A DNA stretch of 36,143 bases, taken from Caulobacteraceae bacterium (GTDB lineage Bacteria; Pseudomonadota; Alphaproteobacteria; Caulobacterales; Caulobacteraceae). Both the position numbers and the translations under genes were made by a program. Numbering within the stretch: the first letter of the stretch is position 1; every line of letters starts with the position of its first letter. Location of the stretch: assembly GCA_025359665.1 (NCBI GenBank), contig JANYFU010000153.1:1-36143 (forward strand), given 5' to 3'. The notes under the pieces are model-generated. The model worked only from the letters and a program-made list of their open reading frames with translations, was not told where the DNA came from and made no database searches. Shown here in pieces: positions 8,071 through 15,346 of the stretch.

Positions 8071-8364
8071 ATGAACAACCGCACCAATATCGCCGCCGTT
8101 TCGGCGGTTCTACTGACCTCGCTGCTGGCCGGCGCCACGCACGCGCAACAGACCGGCGCCCCCAAGGCCGGCGCCCAGCCGATGGAAAAGTGCTATGGCG
8201 TCGCCCTCGCCGGCAAGAACGACTGCAAGGCCGGGGCCGGCACCAGCTGCGCCGCCACCTCGAAGGTCAACTATCAGAAGAACGCCTGGAAGCTGGTGCC
8301 CGCCGGCACCTGTGAAAAGATCAAGACGCCGAGCGGCTTCGGCTCCCTGGTCTCCCCGAACTAG
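8071..8364 (+). CDS. bufA1: BufA1-type bufferin precursor (DUF2282), four cysteines
   Basis: This 97-residue preprotein has a Sec signal peptide ([20 protein letters not shown], likely cleavage after ATHA, residue 25), then a short linker and the DUF2282 core. The motif [21 protein letters not shown] and the later VPAGTC place four cysteines at 41, 52, 60 and 81. In characterised family members the two middle cysteines become 5-thiooxazoles, the outer two form a disulfide, and the peptide chelates copper; I transfer this from memory of the family. Only a weak ribosome site (GAAGAAAG) is visible. The gene begins the plus-strand operon bufA1-bufB1-bufC1-doxX. Confidence 0.92.
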   Translation: MNNRTNIAAVSAVLLTSLLAGATHAQQTGAPKAGAQPMEKCYGVALAGKNDCKAGAGTSCAATSKVNYQKNAWKLVPAGTCEKIKTPSGFGSLVSPN

Positions 8365-8377
8365 GGGTTAGGCGATC

Positions 8378-9211
8378 ATGACTCTCACCGCGGGCCTGGG
8401 CTTCAAGACGCAGCATCTCGATGAGGTGTTGACGCTTCGGGATCCGGGCCTGTGGTTCGAGGTCCATGCCGAGAATTATATGGTCGATGGCGGACCGCGC
8501 TTGGCCGCGCTGACCGCGGTGCGGAACCGCCATCCGGTCTCCGTGCATGCGGTCGGCCTGTCGCTCGGCTCGGCCGAGGCGCCAAGCCCTGGCTATCTGG
8601 ACGCCTTGGCAAAGCTCGTGGAGCGTGTGGAGCCGGTGGCGGTTTCCGACCACCTGGCCTGGCAGAAGTGGAACGGTATCCATCACGCCGATTTCCTGCC
8701 GTTCCCGCGCACGGAAGCCGCGCTCGATTTGATCAGCGATAATATCGACCGCGCTCAGGAGCGACTGCGCCGACCGATCCTTGTAGAGAACCCCTCCCTC
8801 TACATCGATCTGCCAGGTCACGAGATGAGCGAGGCGGCGTTCTTGACCGAACTTGCCACGCGCACAGGCTGTGGCTTGTTGCTGGACGTCAACAACCTTT
8901 TCATCAGCGCCTCGAACCTAGGCTTCAGCGCCCAGGCGGCCCTGGACGCCGTCCCCGGCCATTTGGTCGGCGAGGTCCATCTGGCCGGCCATGCCGCGGA
9001 TCCGGACCCGGACAGCGGCCTGCTGATCGACACTCATGGCGCCCCGGTCGCCGAGGCGGTCTGGGCTCTCTATGCGCGGCTGGTGGCCCGCATCGGCCCC
9101 AGGCCGACCTTGATCGAGCGCGACGACAATATTCCCTCTCTTGTGGCGCTGATGGCCGAGCGCGCCCGCGCCGGCGACATCCTGGCCAATCCGGAGCCGG
9201 CGCATGTCTGA
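8378..9211 (+). CDS. bufB1: BufB1: DUF692 multinuclear iron oxidase (MNIO) for bufferin maturation
   Basis: This 277-residue DUF692/MNIO protein shows the full ligand set: FEVHAENYMV, PVSVHAVGLSLGS, VSDHLAW, ILVENPSLYI, LLLDVNNLFIS, GEVHLAGH, LIDTHGAPV and TLIERDDNIPSL. It is parallel to BufB2 but clearly diverged, which fits dedication to the four-cysteine precursor. It starts 13 nt after bufA1 with no hairpin between them, unlike the other operon, and overlaps bufC1 by 8 nt. It is expected to act in the cytoplasm on the precursor before export. Confidence 0.94.
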   Translation: MTLTAGLGFKTQHLDEVLTLRDPGLWFEVHAENYMVDGGPRLAALTAVRNRHPVSVHAVGLSLGSAEAPSPGYLDALAKLVERVEPVAVSDHLAWQKWNGIHHADFLPFPRTEAALDLISDNIDRAQERLRRPILVENPSLYIDLPGHEMSEAAFLTELATRTGCGLLLDVNNLFISASNLGFSAQAALDAVPGHLVGEVHLAGHAADPDPDSGLLIDTHGAPVAEAVWALYARLVARIGPRPTLIERDDNIPSLVALMAERARAGDILANPEPAHV

Positions 9212-9929
9212 TCCCGCCATCTTCCAGCGGGCCTTCGGCGCCGCCCTTGCCGGTGGCGACAGCCTGGTCCGGCGCGACCCGGCCCTGACCCGCGCTCTGG
9301 CCGTCCACCGCAACACCTCGGCCAGGGCCGCTCTGGACGCCATGGCCGACAACTATCCGGTTGTCCGGGCCTTGACCGGCGAGGACGCCTTCCTAGCCTG
9401 CGCCAGGGAATACACCGAAGCCTATCCACCCCGGGAGCCCATGATGTTTCGCTACGGGGCGGGTTTCGACAACTTTCTGTCGGGCTGGCTCCCGTTCTCG
9501 GGGCTGCCCTATCTTGCCGACGTCGCGAAACTCGAACGTCTTCATATCGAGGCCCTGTTCGCCGCCGATGCGCCGACCCTGGCCGGCGAGGCGGTGGCCG
9601 GAGGGCTCGATCTCGACGCGCCGATCAGGCTTCATCCGGCCACGCGCTTCGCCCGGTTCGACTCCCCCGCCGCCGACATCTGGCGCGCCCATCAGGACGA
9701 TGGCGAGCTCGACGCGCTCGATGGTCTCGAGTGGCGCCCCGGCGCCGCCCTGATCACCAGGCCCGAACACCGTGTCCTGGTGAGCAACATCGACGACGCG
9801 GCCTTCGCCTTTCTCGGCGCCTGCGCCGCCGGCCAGACGCTTGGCGCGGTCGCCACGGTCAGCGCCGAGGCCGGCGGCGATCTCGCCCAGGTGTTCTCGA
9901 CCCTCATCACCGCCGGCGCCTTCGCCTAG
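9204..9929 (+). CDS. bufC1: BufC1: DUF2063 partner of BufB1
   Basis: This 241-residue DUF2063 protein opens with FQRAFGAALAGG and has the family block AVHRNTSARAALDAMADNYP followed by VVRALTGEDAFLACAREY, then FRYGAGFDNFLSGW and LADVAKLERLHIEALFA. The N-terminal half is thought to bind the precursor peptide and the oxidase. Its start overlaps the end of bufB1 by 8 nt, so the two proteins should be made in equal amounts. The last third is less conserved between BufC1 and BufC2, possibly because each recognises a different precursor. Confidence 0.9.
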   Translation: MSDPAIFQRAFGAALAGGDSLVRRDPALTRALAVHRNTSARAALDAMADNYPVVRALTGEDAFLACAREYTEAYPPREPMMFRYGAGFDNFLSGWLPFSGLPYLADVAKLERLHIEALFAADAPTLAGEAVAGGLDLDAPIRLHPATRFARFDSPAADIWRAHQDDGELDALDGLEWRPGAALITRPEHRVLVSNIDDAAFAFLGACAAGQTLGAVATVSAEAGGDLAQVFSTLITAGAFA

Positions 9930-9952
9930 CGGTCACCCTTAAGGAACCAGCC

Positions 9953-10423
9953 ATGACAACAACGGCGACACCCAAGACGAGCGTCATACCGCTCTATGGT
10001 CAGGTAACCGGCCTGCTCAATCGCATACCCGTCGATCTGCCCCTGCTGGTCGCCCGCCTTGGTGTCGGGGCGGTGTTCTTTACCTCCGGCCGCACCAAGG
10101 TCGAGGGCCTGCTGACCATTACCGACAGCGCCAAGGCGCTGTTTCAGACCGAATACAAGATCCCGTTGGCGCCGCCGGAGATCGCTGTCTACGCCGCCAC
10201 CTATTCGGAACACCTGTTTCCGATTCTGCTGGCTCTGGGTCTGTTCACGCGGCTCGGCGCGCTGGGTCTGTTGGGCATGACCACGGTGATCGAGGTGTTC
10301 GTGTATCCGGATGCCTGGCCCACCCATCTCAGCTGGGCCGGACTGCTGATTCCGTTGGTGGTCATGGGCGGTGGAAAGTGGTCATTGGACGCTCTGCTGG
10401 GCATCGACCGGCCTCGGGTTTGA
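9953..10423 (+). CDS. DoxX family membrane protein
   Basis: This 156-residue protein has about four membrane segments and the DoxX pattern: LLVARLGVGAVFFTSGRTKV near residue 30, YAATYSEHLFPILLALGLFTRLGALGL in the middle and LSWAGLLIPLVVMGGGKWSLD near the end. I use ATG 9953, preceded by AAGGA. DoxX proteins are common companions of bufferin genes. Roles suggested for the wider family include quinone-linked or thiol redox chemistry at the membrane, but the function here is not established. It is the fourth gene of the bufA1 operon, 23 nt after bufC1. Confidence 0.88.
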   Translation: MTTTATPKTSVIPLYGQVTGLLNRIPVDLPLLVARLGVGAVFFTSGRTKVEGLLTITDSAKALFQTEYKIPLAPPEIAVYAATYSEHLFPILLALGLFTRLGALGLLGMTTVIEVFVYPDAWPTHLSWAGLLIPLVVMGGGKWSLDALLGIDRPRV

Positions 10424-10461
10424 TCGGTGGCAATCACTTCAATTCAACGGCGGGTCTGGCG

Positions 10462-11946
10462 ATGAATTTCCTGGCATCCTCGGTCATGCAGACCCTGAGC
10501 ACCCTCTCGACCTTGTTCGTGTTCACACTGGGCCTGGGCGTGTTGTTCCTGGTGGTCTTGTTCGTTCTTGATCGGCGGCAGCAGCGCGACGCCATTCTGC
10601 GCAACTACCCGGTAATCGGGCACATGCGCTATATACTGGCTGGCCTTGGGGAGTTCTTTCGCCAGTATTTCTTCGCCATGGACCGCGACGAGCTGCCGTT
10701 CAACAGGGCCGAACGAACCTGGATCGACAACGCCTCCAAGAACGCCGACCTGACCGTGGCGTTCGGTTCGACGAAATACATTCGCGAGACCGGCACCTCG
10801 ATCTTCGTCAACTGCCCGTATCCGATCCTCGAACAGGACATCGAGGCAACCCCGCCTTTCATCATCGGCCCGGACTGTCCGAACCCCTATGTCGCGAAGT
10901 CTTTCTTCAACATCTCTGGCATGAGTTTCGGGGCGATTTCAACCCCGGCGGTTCTGGCGCTGTCCAAGGGCGCAAAGGCGGCGGGCTGCTGGATCAACAC
11001 CGGCGAGGGTGGTCTGTCGCCTCACCATCTCGAAGGCGGCGCCGACATCGTCTTCCAGATCGGCACCGCCAAATATGGGGTGCGCAACGATGACGGCTCT
11101 CTGGACGAGAACCGGCTGCGAGACCTCGCGGCGATTCCCCAGGTGGTGATGTTCGAGATCAAGCTGTCCCAGGGCGCCAAGCCTGGCAAGGGAGGAATCC
11201 TGCCCGGAATCAAGGTCACGCCCGAGATCGCCGCGATCAGAGGTATTCCGGCTGGCCAGGACTCAAACAGCCCCAATCGCCATCCTGAGATCAACAACAA
11301 TGATCAGCTTCTCGATTTCATCGTCCGGGTAAAGACGATCACCGGAAAACCGGTCGGGATCAAGGCGGTGGTCGGCGCCTTCGGCTGGCTCGACGACCTG
11401 ATAGTCCGGGTCCGCGAACGCGGGCTCGGCCCGGATTTCTTCACCCTGGATTCAGGCGATGGGGGCACCGGCGCCGCGCCCATGGCGCTGATGGACAATG
11501 TCGGCCTGCCGATCCACGAGTCGCTGCCCCTGGTGCGGGATATCCTCGAGAAGCATGGACTGGAAGCGCGGATTCCGATCATCGCCTCGGGCAAGCTGAC
11601 GACGCCGGCCGAGGTGGCCTGGGCTCTTTGCGCCGGCGCGACCTTCGTCAATTCCGCTCGTGGCTTCATGTTTTCGCTGGGCTGCATCCAGTCGTTGAAG
11701 TGCAACAAGAACACCTGTCCCACCGGCATCACCACCCACGACAAGCGCCTGCAAATGGGCCTCGACCCGACCAGCAAGGCCGTCCGCGTCGCCAGCTATT
11801 GCCGCAACCTGCGCCACGACGTGGAGGTGATCGCCCACAGCTGCGGCGTCCCCCACCCCCGCCGTCTCAAGCGCTTCCACGTTCGGATCGTCTGTCCAGA
11901 CGGCCACTCCCGCCCGCTGGACGAGCTCTATCCGAGCGCGGCTTAG
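10462..11946 (+). CDS. FMN-binding glutamate synthase family protein (stand-alone synthase domain)
   Basis: This 494-residue protein has one N-terminal membrane segment (about 15-36, LFVFTLGLGVLFLVVLFVL, then DRRQQR). The rest matches the alpha/beta-barrel FMN domain of glutamate synthase: NISGMSFGAIS, NTGEGGLSPHH, KPGKGGILPG, DSGDGGTGAAP and ASGKLTTPAEVAWAL. Cysteines 408, 414 and 419 (C-x5-C-x4-C) match the [3Fe-4S] ligands. The glutaminase and C-terminal beta-helix domains are absent, so it is not a complete GltB, and its real reaction is unknown. The start is uncertain: ATG 10462 has only a weak site. It lies 38 nt after doxX, so it may be transcribed from the bufferin promoter. An 8-bp hairpin with one G-T pair overlaps its stop codon. 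Confidence 0.88.
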   Translation: MNFLASSVMQTLSTLSTLFVFTLGLGVLFLVVLFVLDRRQQRDAILRNYPVIGHMRYILAGLGEFFRQYFFAMDRDELPFNRAERTWIDNASKNADLTVAFGSTKYIRETGTSIFVNCPYPILEQDIEATPPFIIGPDCPNPYVAKSFFNISGMSFGAISTPAVLALSKGAKAAGCWINTGEGGLSPHHLEGGADIVFQIGTAKYGVRNDDGSLDENRLRDLAAIPQVVMFEIKLSQGAKPGKGGILPGIKVTPEIAAIRGIPAGQDSNSPNRHPEINNNDQLLDFIVRVKTITGKPVGIKAVVGAFGWLDDLIVRVRERGLGPDFFTLDSGDGGTGAAPMALMDNVGLPIHESLPLVRDILEKHGLEARIPIIASGKLTTPAEVAWALCAGATFVNSARGFMFSLGCIQSLKCNKNTCPTGITTHDKRLQMGLDPTSKAVRVASYCRNLRHDVEVIAHSCGVPHPRRLKRFHVRIVCPDGHSRPLDELYPSAA

Positions 11947-11980
11947 CTTCAGGCTGAGCCATCGTCCAAAGCGCGGTATG

Positions 11981-12703
11981 TCAGATCGAGCTGGTGAGTT
12001 GGGTTAGCCAGGCGGGGGAGGCTTCGACCAGGACCCCCTCGAGGATCTTGTCGAGACCCGAGACCGCGAGGAGGCCGGCCACCAGCATCCCGCCACCGAG
12101 TAGCCACTTGCCCCATCGACCGGCGCCGCCGAGGCCGCCGCGCCAGCGTTTCAGGGTCGCGCGGGACGCCGAGCCGATGGCCAATAGGGGCAGCGCGGCG
12201 CCGAGGCCGAATAGCAGCATGGTGGCGGCGACGGCGGGCAGGTTCTTGCCCTGGCTGGCCAGCAGGGACGCCGCGCCTAGGGTTGGGCCGACGCAGGGGC
12301 TCCAGACCGCGCCGAGCAGAAAGCCCAGCGCCGCCTGGCCCGCGGGCCCGTTGGCCTCGAAGCCGGCCGCCTTGCCGCTGGCCCAGGTGCTGAACGGTCC
12401 CAGGCCGGTCTCCAGGGCGACCTGAAGCCGGGGCGTGAGCAGGATCAGGCCGAACACCACCAGGATCGCTCCGGCGGCGTAGTGAAACAGGCTTTCGTCG
12501 AACCCCAGGCTGAAACCGATGGTGGCGATGAACAGGCCCACCACGGTGAACGACAGGGCGACGCCGCCGGCCAGGGCCAGGGAATCGAACCGGCCCTTGG
12601 CCGACGCCGACCCAAACACGATCGGCAGGATCGGCAGCACACAAGGTGAAAGAACGGTTAGAACGCCGGCGGCGAAGGCCGCGCCGTAGGTTAGCAAGGT
12701 CAT
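11981..12703 (-). CDS. CcdA/DsbD-type thiol-disulfide transmembrane protein
   Basis: This 240-residue protein has about six membrane segments and the two signature cysteines of the CcdA/DsbD family, in VLSPCVLPILPIVFGSA (Cys21) and GAVWSPCVGPTLGAAS (Cys137). The family carries reducing power from cytoplasmic thioredoxin across the membrane to periplasmic acceptors. ATG 12703 has AAGGA upstream. It is 42 nt downstream of the second nrsF-like gene and shares its sigma-F promoter. The natural partner is the exported thioredoxin at 14932-15333, under the same sigma factor. Together they could keep bufferin cysteines reduced or repair metal-damaged thiols; that link is inference. Confidence 0.88.
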   Translation of the reverse strand: MTLLTYGAAFAAGVLTVLSPCVLPILPIVFGSASAKGRFDSLALAGGVALSFTVVGLFIATIGFSLGFDESLFHYAAGAILVVFGLILLTPRLQVALETGLGPFSTWASGKAAGFEANGPAGQAALGFLLGAVWSPCVGPTLGAASLLASQGKNLPAVAATMLLFGLGAALPLLAIGSASRATLKRWRGGLGGAGRWGKWLLGGGMLVAGLLAVSGLDKILEGVLVEASPAWLTQLTSSI

Positions 12704-12745
12704 GCGAGCGGTCCTTTGTTGGAAAACAATGCCATGCAGCGCCCG

Positions 12746-13483
12746 TCACCAGCGCAGCAGGCGCGAGCCGGCGACGGCGCCGATCGTCGCGGCGACGATG
12801 ATGCCGAGCGAATACCAAACGCCGATGAACGGGATCGCCGTCTCGACGCAGTGGAGCGCGTAGACCGCGGCGCTCGTCGCCCCGGCGCCGGCCCCGACCA
12901 CCGCCCCGGCCAGCCAGGGCCGGGTCGGCGCCTGTCCACGCATCACGCGGATCAGGGCGACCATCGGGGGTAATGAACCGACGGCGATCCACGCCGTGCA
13001 GGTCGTGGCGCTGTCGCCCAGCATCAGACCGGCTCGCGTGGTGTCCGAGGCCCCCAGGAGTTGACCAACCGCGACCGCGGAAATGCCGATCACCGGGGCG
13101 GCGAGCCACCGCCACCGCGCGCGCGTGTCCTCGCCGGGTCGCGACAGGCATTCGGCCGCCCAAAGCGCCAGAAACAGCATCGAAGTGGCGAATATGAGCT
13201 TGATCGCCAGCGCCTCGTAAACGTGTAAGGTTCCTGGAACGGTTCGAATGCCAAGCATCGCGCCAAGGATCAGGGCCGAAACCACCGCGCCGCTCACCGC
13301 GGCTCCGGCCAATCGGACCGCCATGCCAGTCGGAGCGGTGGGACGCAGATCCGCCGTCAGGCCGTCGATCAACTGGGTGGTGGTGAGCGGGGACCCGCGC
13401 GCCGCGGCTCGCGCGGCGCCGCGCGAGCCGAACATCAGATCGACGACCCGCCCCGCCATGGCCAGAACTGGGTGGGTATCCAT
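12746..13483 (-). CDS. Second NrsF-like (DUF1109) membrane anti-sigma factor candidate
   Basis: This 245-residue protein has six predicted membrane helices. It has the DUF1109/NrsF hallmarks: TTTQLIDGLTADLRP at the start of the family domain and cysteines 162 (DSATTCTAW) and 212 (ALHCVETAIPF), aligned with the two cysteines reported as important in Caulobacter NrsF. About 30 extra residues precede the family domain (MDTHPVLAMAGRVVDLMFGS and an Arg/Ala-rich stretch). ATG 13483 has GGAG upstream and lies 40 nt after an exact sigma-F promoter; the longer frame would run through that promoter. NrsF proteins hold sigma-F at the membrane until metals are sensed. No second sigma gene is visible, so it may be a second sensor for the same sigma factor. 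Confidence 0.83.
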   Translation of the reverse strand: MDTHPVLAMAGRVVDLMFGSRGAARAAARGSPLTTTQLIDGLTADLRPTAPTGMAVRLAGAAVSGAVVSALILGAMLGIRTVPGTLHVYEALAIKLIFATSMLFLALWAAECLSRPGEDTRARWRWLAAPVIGISAVAVGQLLGASDTTRAGLMLGDSATTCTAWIAVGSLPPMVALIRVMRGQAPTRPWLAGAVVGAGAGATSAAVYALHCVETAIPFIGVWYSLGIIVAATIGAVAGSRLLRW

Positions 13484-13522
13484 TAGTGACCGATCTCCGT
13501 CGCAAGGCCCTGTGGACACACT

Positions 13523-13549
13523 TTCGCCGCGCGTCCTCGCCGGGTTACA
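13523..13549 (-). promoter_or_regulatory. Sigma-F promoter of the second nrsF-like gene and ccdA
   Basis: On the minus strand this is TGTAACC, 16 nt, CGAA, exact. Its CGAA box is 39 nt from the ATG at 13483. It lies only 19 nt from the sigF promoter on the opposite strand, so polymerases bound at the two sites would be close enough to interfere with each other. Confidence 0.87.
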
Positions 13550-13568
13550 AATCGGGCTGTTTTGCGCC

Positions 13569-13595
13569 TGTAACCGCGGTCCGCGCGCGGGCGAA
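13569..13595 (+). promoter_or_regulatory. Sigma-F promoter of sigF-nrsF (autoregulation)
   Basis: TGTAACC (13569-13575), exactly 16 nt, then CGAA (13592-13595), 82 nt before the sigF ATG. It shows that sigF and its anti-sigma gene are positively autoregulated, as is common for ECF sigma factors. Confidence 0.88.
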
Positions 13596-13677
13596 TACAG
13601 TTTCGGTCGCGCGGTCCACGCCACTTCTGTTAACCAGTCGGGGCGGCTATCGCTTGGGTGTTTCCGGGGGAGGCCGA

Positions 13678-14211
13678 ATGGCCGAGAGTGAGTGGAGCGG
13701 CCTGATGGCTGCCGCGCAGGCCGGCAACGGAGGCGCCTACCGGCGGCTCCTTGAGGAAGTGCGCGTGTGGCTGTGCCGCTACTATGGGCGCCGTCTGCCG
13801 CCGTCGATGATCGACGACGCTGCGCAGGACACGCTGATCGCCATCCATCAGAAGCGTCACACCTATGATTCCTCGCGGCCGTTCGTGGCCTGGCTGGCGG
13901 CGATCGCGCGCTACAAGTGGATCGATCGCCTTCGCGAAATGAAACGCCACAGCACCGAGGCCCTGCCCGAGGATATTCATGTCGAAGGCCATGAAACCAC
14001 GGTGATCACCGCGACCATTCTCGAAACGCTTCTGGGCCAATTGAAGCCGGCGCAATCGACGGCCATACGTCTGGTCAAGATTCATGGCCTCAGCGTCGAG
14101 GAAGCCGCGACCAGGACCGGACAGTCGGTGTCCCTGGTCAAGGTCAATATTCATCGCGGCCTGGCAAAGTTGGCCGGGCTTGTTGAGAAGGAAGATCCTG
14201 CCCATGGATGA
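13678..14211 (+). CDS. sigF: ECF RNA polymerase sigma factor, SigF type
   Basis: This 177-residue protein has the two ECF domains. Region 2 includes IDDAAQDTLIAIHQKRHTY and FVAWLAAIARYKWIDRLREM (core binding and -10 recognition). Region 4 includes LKPAQSTAIRLVKIHGLSVE followed by EAATRTGQSVSLVKVNIHRG, the helix-turn-helix that reads the -35 box. ATG 13678 has a very strong GGGGGAGG site; the frame further upstream would cross the promoter. It overlaps nrsF by 8 nt, the usual coupling of sigma and anti-sigma. In Caulobacter the homologue responds to chromium and cadmium and controls bufferin operons, so control of the five promoters found here is the natural inference. Confidence 0.94.
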   Translation: MAESEWSGLMAAAQAGNGGAYRRLLEEVRVWLCRYYGRRLPPSMIDDAAQDTLIAIHQKRHTYDSSRPFVAWLAAIARYKWIDRLREMKRHSTEALPEDIHVEGHETTVITATILETLLGQLKPAQSTAIRLVKIHGLSVEEAATRTGQSVSLVKVNIHRGLAKLAGLVEKEDPAHG

Positions 14212-14839
14212 TTTCATGGCCGGCCTGGTCGCCGATTTGAAGCCGGTGAGGCGTCGGCGTCCGGCGGTCGAGGCCGTCGTTGTCGCGGCCCTGTTCGCCG
14301 CCGAGCTGGCGTTGTGGCTTCTGACCGACAACGCCCGGGAAAATCTGGTCCAGGTGGCGATGACCACGCCGACGTTCTGGTGGAAGCTGGCGAGCGCCGG
14401 TGTCCTGACCGTGATCGGCTGCGCGGCGGCCCTGTCATCGCTCAACCCCGCCGGTTCGCCGAGACGGGGACTGGTGGCGTTTGGCGTGGGCTGCATCGTC
14501 TTTCTGATCATCGGCGCTGGACTGGACTGGAGCCTGGGCCTTACCAACCTCGCCGCGCGCCTGCCGCTGTCGGCGGGGCTAGACTGCCTGTCCTATCTGG
14601 TTCCGCTTTCGCTGCCCCCCCTGGTGGCGCTCGGGTTCCTGATGCGGCGGGGGGCGGCGACCGATTTGCCCGGGACCGCCCTTGCGTGCGGACTGGCGGC
14701 GGCGGGCTGGGGCGCATTTGTGTTCGTCTTCACCTGCCCGCATGACGACCCCCTGTTCGTGGCGATCTGGTATCCGGTCGCCGTGGGTATCACCGCGCTG
14801 CTGGCCCGGCTGGTTTTGCCGCTGGTGTCGCGCTGGTAG
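14204..14839 (+). CDS. nrsF: NrsF anti-sigma-F factor (DUF1109)
   Basis: This 211-residue protein has a short cytoplasmic N-terminus (MDDFMAGLVADLKPVRRRRP) followed by six hydrophobic helices, the DUF1109/NrsF layout. Cys128 (SAGLDCLSYL) and Cys178 (VFTCPHDDPLF) sit where Cys131 and Cys181 are reported to be needed in Caulobacter NrsF, suggesting thiol-based or metal-based sensing from the periplasmic side. ATG 14204 has AAGGAAG upstream and overlaps sigF by 8 nt. It should bind and silence SigF until metal stress releases it. Confidence 0.92.
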   Translation: MDDFMAGLVADLKPVRRRRPAVEAVVVAALFAAELALWLLTDNARENLVQVAMTTPTFWWKLASAGVLTVIGCAAALSSLNPAGSPRRGLVAFGVGCIVFLIIGAGLDWSLGLTNLAARLPLSAGLDCLSYLVPLSLPPLVALGFLMRRGAATDLPGTALACGLAAAGWGAFVFVFTCPHDDPLFVAIWYPVAVGITALLARLVLPLVSRW

Positions 14840-14866
14840 GATCAGCTGAGGTATTGGCGCCAGGCC

Positions 14867-14893
14867 TGTAACCGGTGGGCGATCGGCGTCGAA
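14867..14893 (+). promoter_or_regulatory. Sigma-F promoter of the exported thioredoxin gene
   Basis: TGTAACC (14867-14873), exactly 16 nt, then CGAA (14890-14893), 38 nt before the ATG at 14932. It lies just beyond the nrsF stop, so the thioredoxin gene has its own sigma-F start in addition to possible read-through. Confidence 0.86.
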
Positions 14894-14931
14894 CGACAGG
14901 GTATCGCCGCGCCCTCGCAGGAACCGTTCTC

Positions 14932-15333
14932 ATGTCCAGACTCACCGCCCGCTTCGCCTTGGTCGCCCTGGTGGCGTCGGTCGCCATGATCTCGGCCGTC
15001 GCCCAGGCCGCCGCGATCCAGCCGTTCACCGCGCACGCGTTGCGGGCCGCCCAGGCCAAGGGTCTGCCGGTCCTGGTTCACGCCCATGCCGACTGGTGTC
15101 CGACCTGCCGCGCCCAGGATCCGACCGTCGAAGCGCTGTCCAGGGATCCCGCCTATGCAAGGCTGGTGATACTCAAGCTCGACTACGACAAACAGGACGC
15201 CGAGAAGCGCGCACTCAACGTGCGCCACCAAAGCACCCTGATCGCTTTCGCCGGCGCCAGAGAGACTGGGCGCTCGACCGGTGTGACCGACCCCATGGCG
15301 ATCCGCGCCCTGGCCGCCACCACGCTCCGCTAG
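14932..15333 (+). CDS. Exported thioredoxin-like protein with CPTC active site
   Basis: This 133-residue protein has a signal peptide (MSRLTARFALVALVASVAMI, likely cleavage near AVAQAAA, residues 22-28). It has a short thioredoxin fold with active site HADWCPTC (Cys56 and Cys59) and Asp-rich VILKLDYDKQD. The usual cis-proline position reads Gln-Ser-Thr (RHQSTLIAF), as in a subgroup of periplasmic thioredoxin-like proteins. ATG 14932 has AGGAA upstream; the frame before it overlaps the promoter. The membrane protein at 11981-12703 is a likely electron donor and the oxidised or metal-blocked cysteines of bufferins a possible target, both inferred from shared sigma-F control. Confidence 0.88.
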   Translation: MSRLTARFALVALVASVAMISAVAQAAAIQPFTAHALRAAQAKGLPVLVHAHADWCPTCRAQDPTVEALSRDPAYARLVILKLDYDKQDAEKRALNVRHQSTLIAFAGARETGRSTGVTDPMAIRALAATTLR

Positions 15334-15346
15334 GCGCGTTCCCGGC

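Noticed and set aside
10012-10018. GGTAACC near the doxX start as a possible internal sigma-F promoter.
   Set aside because: The four bases 16 nt downstream are TACC, not CGAA, and the site lies inside the gene.
7505-10423. A new family of small antimicrobial peptide with its own immunity gene.
   Set aside because: Sec leader, cysteine pattern, DUF692/DUF2063 partners and sigma-F promoters all match the bufferin metallophore system; no protease, transporter or immunity gene of a bacteriocin system is present.
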